From Alitta virens (Eukaryota > Annelida > Polychaeta > Phyllodocida > Nereididae), in NCBI GenBank assembly GCA_932294295.1, contig OW028584.1, forward strand, positions 21,483,638-21,547,637: a stretch of DNA of 64,000 bases, given 5' to 3'. The notes under the pieces were generated by a model. The model ran no database searches and was not told the DNA's origin. It worked only from the letters and a program-made list of their open reading frames with translations. Both the position numbers and the translations under genes were made by a program. Every line of letters starts with the position of its first letter. The stretch's first letter is position 1. Of the stretch, positions 12,891 through 23,296 are shown piece after piece.

Positions 12891-13579
12891 ATTTAAGATG
12901 CAGATTTAAGGCAGTTTAATAATTATCGCAACATAGATAATCTATCATGAATATAATTTTGCATTTTGTGCACAAGTGGCATGTCATGACTAACATTACT
13001 AGTTTGACTAAATAGCAATTAGGTTTCAATAGAGCTAATTGTTGAATAATTCACTGTTTAAAATACATATTACACACTCTTGGATGCAGGCAGGCTTTAC
13101 AAAAACCAAATTCCATAGATTATAGATTACATATAATTTTAAAAGTATTGATTACACAAATATTAGCAAAAAGTCAAGTTTGCTTTTAAAGCATACCAGT
13201 TTAATCATTATTTTAATTGTACATACTGATTGTGTGAAAATCCAATGCTAGCAAATAATTTATGAATTTCAACTTTTTGTTTATTAAACTAATTAACCCT
13301 AGGGGTAGCTGATATTTACCCCCATTAGCCAAGAAATCAATAGGGGTCATTCCAATTGTCTTAATCCCCATTCATCACCTGTTAGAAATAATGGGGATTC
13401 CTCAGTTTAATTCATGTGCATATTAGTTACACACTTGTCATGCAAATATTGATAGAAATTATATAATAATGTTAAGCCAACAGTCTGCATCAAAATCGAT
13501 GCCATCAAGCATATCCAGATTGCTGTCTGACTCTCATGAATGAAATTAACCCTCCCATGTTCCTACATGTCTTATTATC

Positions 13580-13879
13580 ACAGACTGGTCAATGAAAGAT
13601 CCAGAAAAATTGGTAAATGAGATAAGGTTAAAATGGTACAAAAAAGAGCAAAACAGAATCATAAATGCAATACATGACTCCAAAGTAAACCCCAAACTAA
13701 GGACTTATAAGATCTTTAAAACCAACTATAGTTTTGAAACCTACTTAAACCTCACCCTCCCAAAAAAGACTTACAGTAACATAGCTAGGTTTAGAATTAG
13801 TTCGCATAACCTCAAAATAGAAAAAGGTAGACATGAAATCCCTAAGGTACAACTGAGATGTCTTGTTTTGGTCAACTGA
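13580..13879 (+). pseudogene. LINE 3' fragment (end of a non-LTR reverse transcriptase ORF)
   Basis: An open frame of 95 codons ending at 13879 carries LRTYKIFKTNY, then NIARFRISSHNLKIEKGRHE. This matches the C-terminal region of many invertebrate non-LTR retrotransposon proteins, where an L/I-R-x-S-x-H-x-L-x-I-E-x-G-R motif precedes a cysteine cluster. The reverse transcriptase core is absent and the cysteine knuckle is degraded, so this is a 5'-truncated remnant. It lies inside the 12740-21588 inverted-repeat element. Confidence 0.6.
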
Positions 13880-13962
13880 GGCGATCTCACTTGTAAAACC
13901 ACCTTGCCATTAAGACCACTAGAGTTTGCACAAAATCAGCCAAAGGTGGTGTTAATGGCAGG

Positions 13963-14485
13963 TATTGCTGCAATAGCGTTGAAAACATAAACCACACAGC
14001 TTGAAATAACTCTGCCTTTAATCCTTGCTTCGTGAATTTACAAAGTAGCATAGCATACTTGACATTTGTAGCATGTTCATAATAGCAGCAGGTTTCAAAC
14101 TGCAAAATAAAGAATAAAAGATTCTACAGTGTCACAAATTTGACTAACATGTACATAGATTAATACAATAATACATAAAGAAAGTTTTACTTACATCTGT
14201 GTGTTTTAACTTAGAAGCTAGATCATTAGTTTAACATAAGTAGGATCAGTGTGCACTGTGCAAATGTGCAAGAAGAACAAATGGCTGCTCACAAAAAGCC
14301 CACCAAAACAACAGGAAGTATACTGCTGCTGCCATCTGCATCCTACTGTAAAGTAGCTATATTTAGCACTAATGCATACTCATTACAAAAACACATTTCA
14401 TGGGACTTGAACAGACAATCTTCTGATCAGTAGCATGACACCTTAACCACTCGAGCTAACCGATCACACAGTTTTGACAGTAACA
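13963..14485 (-). repeat. 3' LTR of the BEL/Pao element
   Basis: Same length as the other LTR, with about four substitutions. Contains a tRNA-like pair of Pol III boxes on the element strand (A-box 14458-14447, B-box 14413-14402). Confidence 0.9.
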
Positions 14486-14569
14486 TAGCCGCCAACATAA
14501 ATATGATTATTTATCAACAAAATGAAAACATTACTGTACAAAACATTCACAATAGTATGGCAATACATT

Positions 14570-16072
14570 TTAACCATTTGACAATAACAAAACCAATTTA
14601 TGAACAGGCCTTCTCAATTCAGAAGTTTGAGTTTTGAGCTTGACAGCGCGTACCAAATCATCACTGCCGTGTTCCAAATCGATCACTCGTCCCATTTTCC
14701 AACAGTTACGAGGAAGATTGTCATCTTTAATAAGCACCACATCTCCAATGCACATATTTCTTGTGGGCTTGTTCCATTTTTGTCGTTTTTGTTGCATCAA
14801 CAGATACTCCTTTTTCCAGCGTGACCAAAAAAGATTTGCAAGATATTGGACTCTTCGCCAACGACGCCGTACATACAAGTCATGCTGTTCAAAATTTCCA
14901 GGAGGAGGCATGGTAACTTGAGTTCTTCCAGTCAGAATGTGATTCGGGGTTAAAGGTTCCAAGTCATCTGGTTCCCCTGAGTCAGATGTCAGTGGTCGCG
15001 AGTTCACAATCGCCTCAATTTCACAAATTAGTGTCTGGAAGGATTCTTCATCTAACTGATGACCATGTTCTTGAAGGAGACCATCTAATACTTTGCGGAC
15101 AGTTCTAATTGACCGTTCCCAGGTCCCACCCATGTGACTTCCTGTGGGGGGGTTGAACTTCCATTTGATTCCAAGATTTCTGAATTCAGTTTTCATGGCA
15201 GTCTGATCCATCTCAGCAACAGCTTCCTTCAATTCTTTATTCGCTCCAGTGAAGCTAGTGCCGTTGTCACTATAGAGCTCCTTAACATTTCCCCTCCTTG
15301 CGATGAAACGTCTCAATGCATGGATACAGGAATGCACATCAAGGGAATTGGCGACCTCCAAATGTATGGCTCTACTTGCCATGCATGTCAGCATCACACC
15401 ATAGCGTTTGACATCTTTTCTTCCTTGGCGTACAACAAAAGGTCCAAAATAGTCCACACCAGTAAATGTAAATGGAGGTGCTGTATCATCTGTTCGACAA
15501 ACAGGTAAGTGAGACATTTTTTGTTCTTGAACATGACCTCGAAGTTTGCGACAATTGACGCAATGATGGATGACATTACGTACTGCTGAATTGGCTCCAA
15601 TTATCCAATATTTCTGTCGAAGATTGCTTAGTACGTGATTTCGTCCTGCATGACCAAGCCGACAATGTTCGTGATTAATGAGAAGGCAAGTAATGTTGGA
15701 TTTCCTAGGAAGAATTACTGGATGTTTTGCCGATTCATTCAATCTTGCATGTTTCAGGCGGCCGCCAACATGTAATATGCCATCTTGCAAATAAGGATCT
15801 AAGGAGTACAGCGTACTTGACTTTGGCAAATATCTACCATCATGGGAAGTATCATCATTCGAAAATGATAAGAGCAATCTCATCTCATCAGGAAATGTCC
15901 TCCGATGAAGCCAGCGAAAGATTTCCAATTCAGCTTGTTCGATATCCGCAACTTGCAAGCAATACATCTTCGGTGATTCTTGAACATTTGCAGACTGTTT
16001 TCTAGACTTCACCTTGTCCAAAAGGATCACCTTAAGCTTCAGAAAAACTGCAACAGCTCGCTTGAGGACATT
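14570..16072 (-). CDS. BEL/Pao integrase region of pol (downstream of an in-frame stop)
   Basis: Encodes the integrase that inserts the cDNA copy. In order: an H2C2 zinc-binding module (H and H in HEHCRLGHAGRNH near 15670, then HHCVNCRKL); an RNase H-fold core with the catalytic acidic residues in GVDYFGPF (near 15435), LYSDNGTSF (near 15255) and GGTWERSIRT (near 15115); and a C-terminal domain ending LRRPVHKLVLLL. It continues in the same frame as the upstream gag-pol ORF and is separated only by TAA at 16075-16073. The open frame has no ATG near its start, so independent translation is unlikely; readthrough or a nonsense mutation explains it better. Confidence 0.88.
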   Translation of the reverse strand, partial: NVLKRAVAVFLKLKVILLDKVKSRKQSANVQESPKMYCLQVADIEQAELEIFRWLHRRTFPDEMRLLLSFSNDDTSHDGRYLPKSSTLYSLDPYLQDGILHVGGRLKHARLNESAKHPVILPRKSNITCLLINHEHCRLGHAGRNHVLSNLRQKYWIIGANSAVRNVIHHCVNCRKLRGHVQEQKMSHLPVCRTDDTAPPFTFTGVDYFGPFVVRQGRKDVKRYGVMLTCMASRAIHLEVANSLDVHSCIHALRRFIARRGNVKELYSDNGTSFTGANKELKEAVAEMDQTAMKTEFRNLGIKWKFNPPTGSHMGGTWERSIRTVRKVLDGLLQEHGHQLDEESFQTLICEIEAIVNSRPLTSDSGEPDDLEPLTPNHILTGRTQVTMPPPGNFEQHDLYVRRRWRRVQYLANLFWSRWKKEYLLMQQKRQKWNKPTRNMCIGDVVLIKDDNLPRNCWKMGRVIDLEHGSDDLVRAVKLKTQTSELRRPVHKLVLLLSNG

Positions 16073-19000
16073 TTATTTAGAGAAGTGAGTCATCAAACTC
16101 TCCATGGCACATGATGACATTTGAGCTTGCGTAACATTAACTGTCGTTTCCACCTCACCATGTTGACCAACCATGTCTTCTGGTATTGGAGGTGGATCAA
16201 GGTTCAAGCATTTTCCATCCCAGAGAAATGTAGGTCCTTTAAGCCATACAGACTCTTCCAGCAACTTTCCAACTGAGAGTCCTCTTGATGCCTCGTCTGC
16301 CGGGTTGAGATCAGAACTCACATAACGCCACTCTGCAGGAGTTGAGAAATTTCTTATCAGTTGGACTCTGTTTGCTATGAAGACTGGCCATCTCTTCTTG
16401 TCATTCTGTATGTAATGCAATACAGTTGTGGAGTCTGTATAATAAGTAATGCTGTCAACATTGTCTAATTCATACTTCATCATTCTCGCCAACTTGATTC
16501 CCGTGACTGCGGCCATCAATTCCAACCTGGGGATTGTTACAGTCTTCAAGGGTGTTAAACGTGCTTTGCCAATCAAAAAAGCTACATTGTGATTACCTTG
16601 ATCATCAGTTGTGCGTAAGTAAATCACCGTTCCATATCCAGAAGTACTGGCATCATTGAAAACATGCATTTCTTTTGCAGTTATGTTTCTTGCATCTATG
16701 AGAAAGTTTCTTTGAAGTTTCACTTGCGTTAAATTGGGCAATGAAGACAACCAGCTCTGCCAATCATTCAGGTGCGCTGATGGTATTTCATCATCCCATC
16801 CCAAATGATTGTCGCGACATAGATCTTGCAAAGTCTTCTTGGATGGAAGGATTACAGGTGCCAGGAATCCTAACGGATCATACAAGGATGAAATTACCGA
16901 TAAAATTCCTCTTCTTGACAAAGCTTTGTTCTTCTCCACAAAATTGAACCCAAATTGGTCTAACTTGATATCCCATTGAATACCAAGGGCTCTTTCAAAT
17001 GTCATCTCATCAAGATGCAGATCTTGTTTCAAGAGAACACAGGATTGTTCTTCTGCAGGTAAACTCTGAAGTATTTCTGGGCGTTTACTCGTGAATTTAG
17101 TCAAATGAAAACTTGCGGCTGCACACACATCCCAGAGTTTTTTCACCAGTTCTTTGCCTTCAGTAACGCAGTTCAAAGCCTTCAAGCAGTCATCTACATA
17201 AAAGTTTCTTTCAATCACTTTGATTACCTCAGCATCCTGAGATAACTTTGCTGTACTATGCAGAGCAAAGTTGGCAATACTAGGTGACGAAACTGCTCCG
17301 AACAGGTGCACAGTCATCTGATATTCCCTCACTGGACCTTCAAGATTTCCATCGGGCCACCACAGAAACCGTAAGTAGCTGCGTTGACTATCTGGAACCT
17401 GGACTTGATAAAACATGCTCTCGACATCCGCCATGAAAGCAATTGGTCCTTCTCTGAAACGGGTAAGTACACCAATCAAGCTATTTGTGAGATCAGGGCC
17501 CTGTAGCAGACAGTCATTTAAAGACACCCCCATGTACTTCGCGCTGCAGTCGAATACAACCCGTATCTTGTTTGGCTTGTGAGGGTGGTATACTCCGTGG
17601 TGAGGAAGGAACCAGGTTTGTCCATGCGGAGAAAACTCCATCTCATTTGTTACAATCTCAGCATAACCCCGTTCAACTATCTTGTCCATAAACTTCTTAT
17701 AGTCATCATAATACTGCTGGTCCTTCAACATCTTCCGTTTTTGATGCATAACTCTCTTCATCACATAAGCTCTGTTGTCTGGCAAAATTATATTCTGATC
17801 GCGGAATGGCAAAGGTAATGTGAAGTGACCATTTTGCATAACTATCCCATCCTCAAATATCTTGAGAAAACGTTGATCTTCCTGAGACATTCCCTTCTCC
17901 CCAGGATAAGCCTCAGCATAATGTTCGTTAAAATCCATTTCAAACATATGGAGGATAGAAGATGGTGATAAAATCTCTTTGTGAGCTTCGACTTCCTGTA
18001 CCATTATTCGGTTAACTACCAACTTGCCTTGACAATCACTGTCTACTTGTAATGGTCCATGGATTGTCCAACCATGACGTAAGCGGACTGCATAAGGACT
18101 TTGTCCATCAGAAGGTACAACTTGAAGTGGCTCCAGAGCAATTGGACAATTACTGCCAATTAGTATGCCAATTTCCAAGTCGTCTCTATAATCTGTCATT
18201 TCATTGACGATCTCCTGAAGATTCTTCCACCTGCTTATCGTCTCTATTCTAGGAATCTGTTTCTTTGTAACAGGAATCTCTTCCCTCGTAAACGTAGATG
18301 GCAAGTGGACTAAATTACCTCCGTCCATGTCTGAAACAACCAGATTATTGATGACTTTGCTTCCAGAACGAGTACAGCCATGCATTGTCTTAAGCTGAAG
18401 AACTGTCTGTCTACCAGAAGCATGCAAATGTCTCATTAAATCCTCAGTGATAAAACAGCCGCTGCTTCCATTGTCGTAAAAGGCATAAGTAGACACAAAC
18501 TCTGTACGTCCCTTTTGATATATCTTCACTGGAAGAATGGCATGAAGTATCAATGAATCTTCAATGTCAGTGGCAGTACATGAGCTCTTATCAATCTTCT
18601 GCTTGTTACCACTTGAAGGCACGGATGTCTCCTCTTCTTTGCCACCAGGGGAATTTGAAGTCACTTTGTGCTCATAACCATCAATATGAAGGGATGTTGG
18701 ATGTCTCTTCCCACATTTCAAACACTTCCTCCTTCGTTTGCAATCCTTAGAAAAGTGGTTCCGACCAAAACAACCAAAACACAAACCCTTTGTCCTAAGA
18801 AATTCTCTTTTGTCATCCACATGTTTCTTCATATAATCATTACAGACTTCTAAATCATGCTGACCACTGCATAAAACACAAGTTACACTGGCATCTTTAA
18901 CATTTGAGGCAGTATCGCTTGTACTCACAGTGACAGTGGCAAAACTTGAACTTTTTTGCTTTGGTTTAGTCTGCCCTTGATTCCTTTTACCATCCACCAG

Positions 19001-20722
19001 AGACTGAGATGAATTCCGCCCATAAACAGGATCATTGGCAGTCTCCGCAGCTGATCGCACAAAGTTTACCAGGTCCGAGAAGTTCAGGATCTTCTGTCGT
19101 TCCATTCGGGCTTTACTGGCAGATTCCCTCCATTTATTTTGAAGATAACCTGGAAGCTTTTGCACAATGTTAACCATATTTTGCGGGTGATTGAGAACAT
19201 CTAAGTATGTAACACATTTCATAGCTGTTTCACACTTAACAAGATACAATGATAACTTTTTCAAACCAACACAATCATCAGATTTTACAACAGGCCAATC
19301 ATGAATTTTCTTCAAATATGTTAAACTCAGCTTGTAAACATCACCATACTCTCTTTCAAGTAATCTACAAGCCTCTGAATAACCTTGTTCAGCATCATCT
19401 ATATCGATACAACCTTCAACAATATCTTTCGCATCACCTTCCAAATGTTGCAATAGATAGTCAAGTTTTTCAGTAGCATTACTGACTTTAGAAGCGATAC
19501 GAGATTCAAATGCCCTCATAAATGTTCTATATTCTAAAAGTTCACCCTTGAATGGAATCAGTTTGTATTGCGGTAGAGTTAATGCAGCTAGCAAGTTACC
19601 AGAGTTCATACCTTCAGTGTTCCGTGGATAAAAAGGTTGGGCATCAAGATTAAGTGGAGATCTTACCACAGGTTCTGCAGCCAATGTTTGAGCAATCTTA
19701 ACTTGATTTATTGCAGAAGTAGAAACATCCAGCACGCAAGCATCAGACTTTGCGGCTTCGGGACCACGAGCATCAAACTTCGGGACACCAGGCACATGAG
19801 CATCAGACTTCGGGACGTCAGACACACGAGCATCAAAATTCGGGACATCAGGCACACGAGCATCAGTCTTTGGGACTTCAGGTACTGAAGCATCGGGAAC
19901 TTTAGACAGTTGAGCATCACGCTTCTGTTGTGCTGTTTCTTCAAGATAAAGGTTCATACCATCAGCTTTCTCTTCACTAACAAACGCCTCAGCTCTTGCT
20001 TTCGCCTTGGCCAATTCTATCTCTAACTTTACCCGTTGTTCTTCATCTTTAATTGCCTGTCTCTTTCGTGACACCTCTTGTTGTTGTTTTAACATAGCTT
20101 TCATGACAGACAATACTGCAATTTTTGCCTTTTCAATCAATCGAGCAGAATGTACTGACTTCATCGATCTCTGACTACCAGACTTCTGACTTCTATTCTC
20201 CAATCTTTTACGTGACCTCATAGAACTAAAGGCCTCATCTAAGTCATCAGCTATTTCATCCTCAGCGCTACGAATCCAACCATTAACTTGTCTTCTAAAT
20301 TCCACAATTGATATCTGCTTACTGGAAAATCGGGACTCTTCACTTTCAATGACAGCTTCATCCATCAAGACTGCAATGTGTTCTTCATGAGCTTTCTTAT
20401 ATGCAGCATAACGTTCATTTAATTCTGTCAATGCTGTCTTCACAGAGTTTAGATTGTCAGTATTTTGCATCAAATCAACAATTGCATTGCGCTTCTTTGT
20501 GATGTTGCCCAATGCAGCAGTTTGCCTATTTTTATTTTCACGCTGAATTTCCATTAATTTTATTTTGTCTTCATCATTTGAAGTATTGTCTGAAGATCCT
20601 TCATTACTATTTCCTGGTGGTTTTGGTAAAACATCTTTTGTGGTTGTTAAATTATCTTCTGGCTTTGCATTAGCGTCTTCTACTATTTTCCCAATTTCTT
20701 CATCAACTTTCACTTCTGACAT
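16073..20722 (-). CDS. BEL/Pao Gag-protease-reverse transcriptase-RNase H polyprotein
   Basis: 1549 codons from an ATG 25 bases after the 5' LTR. The N-terminal 300 residues are charged and coiled-coil-rich, followed by a 10-residue tandem repeat (DNA 19740-19889). From about residue 387 comes the DUF1759-type Gag domain (PQYKLIPFKG). Cysteine knuckles follow near 615, 650 (CFGCFGRNHFSKDC) and 669. An aspartic protease of the DUF1758 type has DNGSSG near 750. Reverse transcriptase has YVDD near 1176, and RNase H has FNDAST near 1357 and YYTDST near 1428. The Gag and protease types and the domain order are diagnostic of BEL/Pao. The frame is otherwise intact; it stops at TAA just after RNase H. 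Confidence 0.93.
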   Translation of the reverse strand: MSEVKVDEEIGKIVEDANAKPEDNLTTTKDVLPKPPGNSNEGSSDNTSNDEDKIKLMEIQRENKNRQTAALGNITKKRNAIVDLMQNTDNLNSVKTALTELNERYAAYKKAHEEHIAVLMDEAVIESEESRFSSKQISIVEFRRQVNGWIRSAEDEIADDLDEAFSSMRSRKRLENRSQKSGSQRSMKSVHSARLIEKAKIAVLSVMKAMLKQQQEVSRKRQAIKDEEQRVKLEIELAKAKARAEAFVSEEKADGMNLYLEETAQQKRDAQLSKVPDASVPEVPKTDARVPDVPNFDARVSDVPKSDAHVPGVPKFDARGPEAAKSDACVLDVSTSAINQVKIAQTLAAEPVVRSPLNLDAQPFYPRNTEGMNSGNLLAALTLPQYKLIPFKGELLEYRTFMRAFESRIASKVSNATEKLDYLLQHLEGDAKDIVEGCIDIDDAEQGYSEACRLLEREYGDVYKLSLTYLKKIHDWPVVKSDDCVGLKKLSLYLVKCETAMKCVTYLDVLNHPQNMVNIVQKLPGYLQNKWRESASKARMERQKILNFSDLVNFVRSAAETANDPVYGRNSSQSLVDGKRNQGQTKPKQKSSSFATVTVSTSDTASNVKDASVTCVLCSGQHDLEVCNDYMKKHVDDKREFLRTKGLCFGCFGRNHFSKDCKRRRKCLKCGKRHPTSLHIDGYEHKVTSNSPGGKEEETSVPSSGNKQKIDKSSCTATDIEDSLILHAILPVKIYQKGRTEFVSTYAFYDNGSSGCFITEDLMRHLHASGRQTVLQLKTMHGCTRSGSKVINNLVVSDMDGGNLVHLPSTFTREEIPVTKKQIPRIETISRWKNLQEIVNEMTDYRDDLEIGILIGSNCPIALEPLQVVPSDGQSPYAVRLRHGWTIHGPLQVDSDCQGKLVVNRIMVQEVEAHKEILSPSSILHMFEMDFNEHYAEAYPGEKGMSQEDQRFLKIFEDGIVMQNGHFTLPLPFRDQNIILPDNRAYVMKRVMHQKRKMLKDQQYYDDYKKFMDKIVERGYAEIVTNEMEFSPHGQTWFLPHHGVYHPHKPNKIRVVFDCSAKYMGVSLNDCLLQGPDLTNSLIGVLTRFREGPIAFMADVESMFYQVQVPDSQRSYLRFLWWPDGNLEGPVREYQMTVHLFGAVSSPSIANFALHSTAKLSQDAEVIKVIERNFYVDDCLKALNCVTEGKELVKKLWDVCAAASFHLTKFTSKRPEILQSLPAEEQSCVLLKQDLHLDEMTFERALGIQWDIKLDQFGFNFVEKNKALSRRGILSVISSLYDPLGFLAPVILPSKKTLQDLCRDNHLGWDDEIPSAHLNDWQSWLSSLPNLTQVKLQRNFLIDARNITAKEMHVFNDASTSGYGTVIYLRTTDDQGNHNVAFLIGKARLTPLKTVTIPRLELMAAVTGIKLARMMKYELDNVDSITYYTDSTTVLHYIQNDKKRWPVFIANRVQLIRNFSTPAEWRYVSSDLNPADEASRGLSVGKLLEESVWLKGPTFLWDGKCLNLDPPPIPEDMVGQHGEVETTVNVTQAQMSSCAMESLMTHFSK
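19740..19889 (-). repeat. 30-bp tandem repeat inside Gag, five units
   Basis: Five consecutive units of exactly 30 bp, each starting GCATCA on the plus strand and mostly carrying a TTCGGGAC word. They encode a ten-residue V-P-x-V-P-x-x-D-A-x repeat between the coiled coil and the DUF1759 domain. Confidence 0.85.
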
Positions 20723-20746
20723 GTTGAAAACAGATTTTGAAACTTA

Positions 20747-21269
20747 TGTTGCTGCAATAGCGTTGAAAACAAAAACCACACAGCTTGAAATAACTCTGCC
20801 TTTAATCCTTGCTTCGTGAATTTACAAAGTAGCATAGCATACTTGACATTTGTAGCATGTTCATAATAGCAGCAGGTTTCAAACTGCAAAATAAAGAATA
20901 AAAGATTCTACAGTGTCACAAATTTGACTAACATGTACATAGATTAATACAATAATACATAAAGAAAGTTTTACTTACATCTGTGTGTTTTAACTTAGAA
21001 GCTAGATCATTAGTTTAACATAAGTAGGATCAGTGTGCACTGTGCAAATGTGCAAGAAGAACAAATGGCTGCTCACAAAAAGCCCACCAAAACAACAGGA
21101 AGTATACTGCTGCTGCCATCTGCATCCTACTGTAAAGTAGCTATATTTAGCACTAATGCATACTCATTACAAAAACACATTTCATGGGACTTGAACAGAT
21201 AATCTTCTGATCAGTAGCATGACACCTTAACCACTCGAGCTAACCGGTCACACAGTTTTGACAGTAACA
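20747..21269 (-). repeat. 5' LTR of the BEL/Pao element
   Basis: Promoter-bearing LTR at the element's start. On the element strand it contains TAGCTCGAGTGG (21242-21231, A-box-like) and GTTCAAGTCCC (21196-21186, B-box-like), spaced as in a tRNA gene. Confidence 0.9.
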
Positions 21270-21449
21270 GCAGGGTTCTACTGAATATGCACCCAAATAC
21301 TGATAATTAGAATGCCTAAGAACTTATATTATGTTTGTTGATTTTTTGTTTTGTTTTGCTAGCTGCAGTGATCTGAACGTAGAGGTTTTTAAATCCCCCC
21401 CCCTTCCGAATCCGCTACTGCTGTCTGACGTCAATTGGATCTTGGCCAA

Positions 21450-21588
21450 AATTTGAGGATGTACTTGTACTTGAACAAATGTACTTGTACTTGGACTTAA
21501 GTACTCAAATAAATAGCTGTGCTTGTACTTGATATATTCTCATGTACTTGTACTTAAGTACATTGTGCTGTATTTGACCCCAAGCCTG
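21450..21588. repeat. right terminus of the 12740-21588 inverted-repeat element
   Basis: Ends CCCCAAGCCTG, the inverse of the 12740 terminus, preceded by many GTACTTG words in the same subterminal arrangement. Without the BEL insertion the outer element would be about 1.5 kb. Confidence 0.6.
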
Positions 21589-21727
21589 GCTTAACTATGA
21601 TTAAAAAAATAAAATAAAAGTCTATTGCAAAAGCATTCTTGTAACTTCATGTAGTTTTGTTCTCGAGCTGGAGTGGCATATTATACATTCATGGGTAAAG
21701 ACTTGTTCATGTGACCTTGGAACAGTA

Positions 21728-22345
21728 CGGAGCCCTTAAGAGGACATGGCAGAAAAATATAAAAATTTTCTGTGCGCACGAGTAAATATAAGAAAATTTT
21801 TATTTTATTTTTCTGTGCACACGAGTAAATATAAGAAAAATGTTCCACACAAGATACATTTGGTGTGCACGAAAAACATTTGGTGTGCACGAGAAACATT
21901 TCGTTGGTAGTTCTGCATTTGTGCTCAAGTTTAAAATGCTGTTCCTTGCAAAAATAGTCCCTGCAGTAAACTGCAATGAACAAATCAATCAATCAATCAC
22001 ACATGTAGATGGTACAATTGGTCAATCAATACCTATCAATCTATCTATCCATCTATGTTTGTATAAGTATGTATGCTTGTTTATCGAAGATGTATGTATA
22101 TGTGACTACATGTATGTAAATAATTGAATTTACAGAGCAAAAGTACAAATACATGTACATATACAAGATTGCCATCTTTTGGTAGATGTAATTTCATGTA
22201 CTTAAAACAAAATTTTTCTCGTGCGCACCAAATATTTCTTGCGCGCACGAGTTAATTTACTAGTGCACGGAAAAAAAAAAATTTTCTTTAATTTCCTCGT
22301 GTGCATGGAATTTTGTTTTCCTGCCCTGTCCTCTTAGTGGCTCCG
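21728..22345. repeat. 618-bp MITE with TA target duplication
   Basis: Terminal inverted repeats CGGAGCCCTTAAGAGGACA (left) and CGGAGCCACTAAGAGGACA (right, inverted), flanked on both sides by TA (21726-21727, 22346-22347), as in Tc1/mariner-type elements. Inside, GTGCGCACGAG or GTGCACACGAG words recur next to A/T runs. No transposase. Confidence 0.75.
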
Positions 22346-23296
22346 TAGAACAGTTCACAGACATGGAAAAAAATAAGACATATATACTCGCCTAATATTA
22401 CTAACAAAGGTATAAAAATATATAATTGTCAATAGATGTTCTGGAAACAAAAAGCATTATAAAGGTTGTATAGATCTGTTTGATTTGATACAAAAGCCTA
22501 TTGCTCTTCTTTGCATTGTTTTATACTGGTTTTTTTAAAGGTCTATTCTTATATTATTGCTTTCAGCATGTCATTGCTATCCTATCCTATCCTATTTTGA
22601 ATGCCTTTCTTGCATATAGGCTTTAAAACCTTGGGTCTTTTTAAATGCTTATAATCAGGAACGGATTACCCATTAGGCTGAGAAGGCTGAAGCCTAGCGC
22701 CCAGAGCTCTGGTGGGCGGGCCAGTGACAAAAAAAAGCATTGAGTGCTGGATAATAAATCAATTCTAAGAGTTATTAAATTATATTTATCAAATTTTCTT
22801 GGCCAAACAATAACTTGAAAATTTGACTTGAAGTCAGTAATCCAGTCCATGCACATAATTGATGCGAGGTGATGGACATATATATCTCCATGTGGTCATT
22901 AACTGCATTTCTAAGGGCTTATTTTATGACAATAAGCAATATTATCAAGAAGGTTTTGCTGTTTTGCAAGTTAATGGGACTAACTCATCTGAAAAACCTA
23001 TTTAAGTTACCACAACTGATAGAAATTAGCCTTACAATGTAAAATAAGATGGACTGTACTTCTTATAGCGGGTGAAAAAAATCTTTATTATATCATATAT
23101 ATAATTTTTGCCAGATCGATTTCTTAATTACTTTTTTTAATTGTCAGAACATAGACGTCCCCCCGTTTTAGCACACCTTTAGTTCCTGTTTTCTATGCCT
23201 GCTTATCATGAAGTTCTCTGTGGTGTGATAAATCAAAAATTTAGAAGTCAAGCATCTCTAAATTTTCTGAACAGAATATTTTACCTTTTTGCATTA

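Larger units (their letters stand above)
13963..21269 (-). mobile_element. BEL/Pao LTR retrotransposon, nearly complete and young
   Basis: Two direct repeats of exactly 523 bp (13963-14485 and 20747-21269) bracket a minus-strand gag-pol region. GCAGG immediately outside both ends (13958-13962 and 21270-21274) is the 5-bp target duplication. I count four differences between the LTRs, about 99 percent identity, which indicates recent insertion. LTRs begin TGTTACTG on the element strand and end CA; the downstream copy has decayed to TA. Domain order protease, reverse transcriptase, RNase H, integrase, with the Gag/protease types described below, is that of BEL/Pao. The sequence after the 5' LTR (TAAGTTTCAAAATCTG) should hold the primer site, but I do not recognise the tRNA. 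A single in-frame TAA splits pol, so this copy may not be autonomous. Confidence 0.93.

Noticed and set aside
14251..14433. Short ORF in the LTR (repeated in both LTRs)
   Set aside because: It is present only because LTR sequence is open in that frame. It overlaps the tRNA-like segment and shows no domain.
15134..15508. 124-codon plus-strand ORF over the integrase
   Set aside because: It is antisense to the integrase core, whose DDE motifs are clear on the minus strand.
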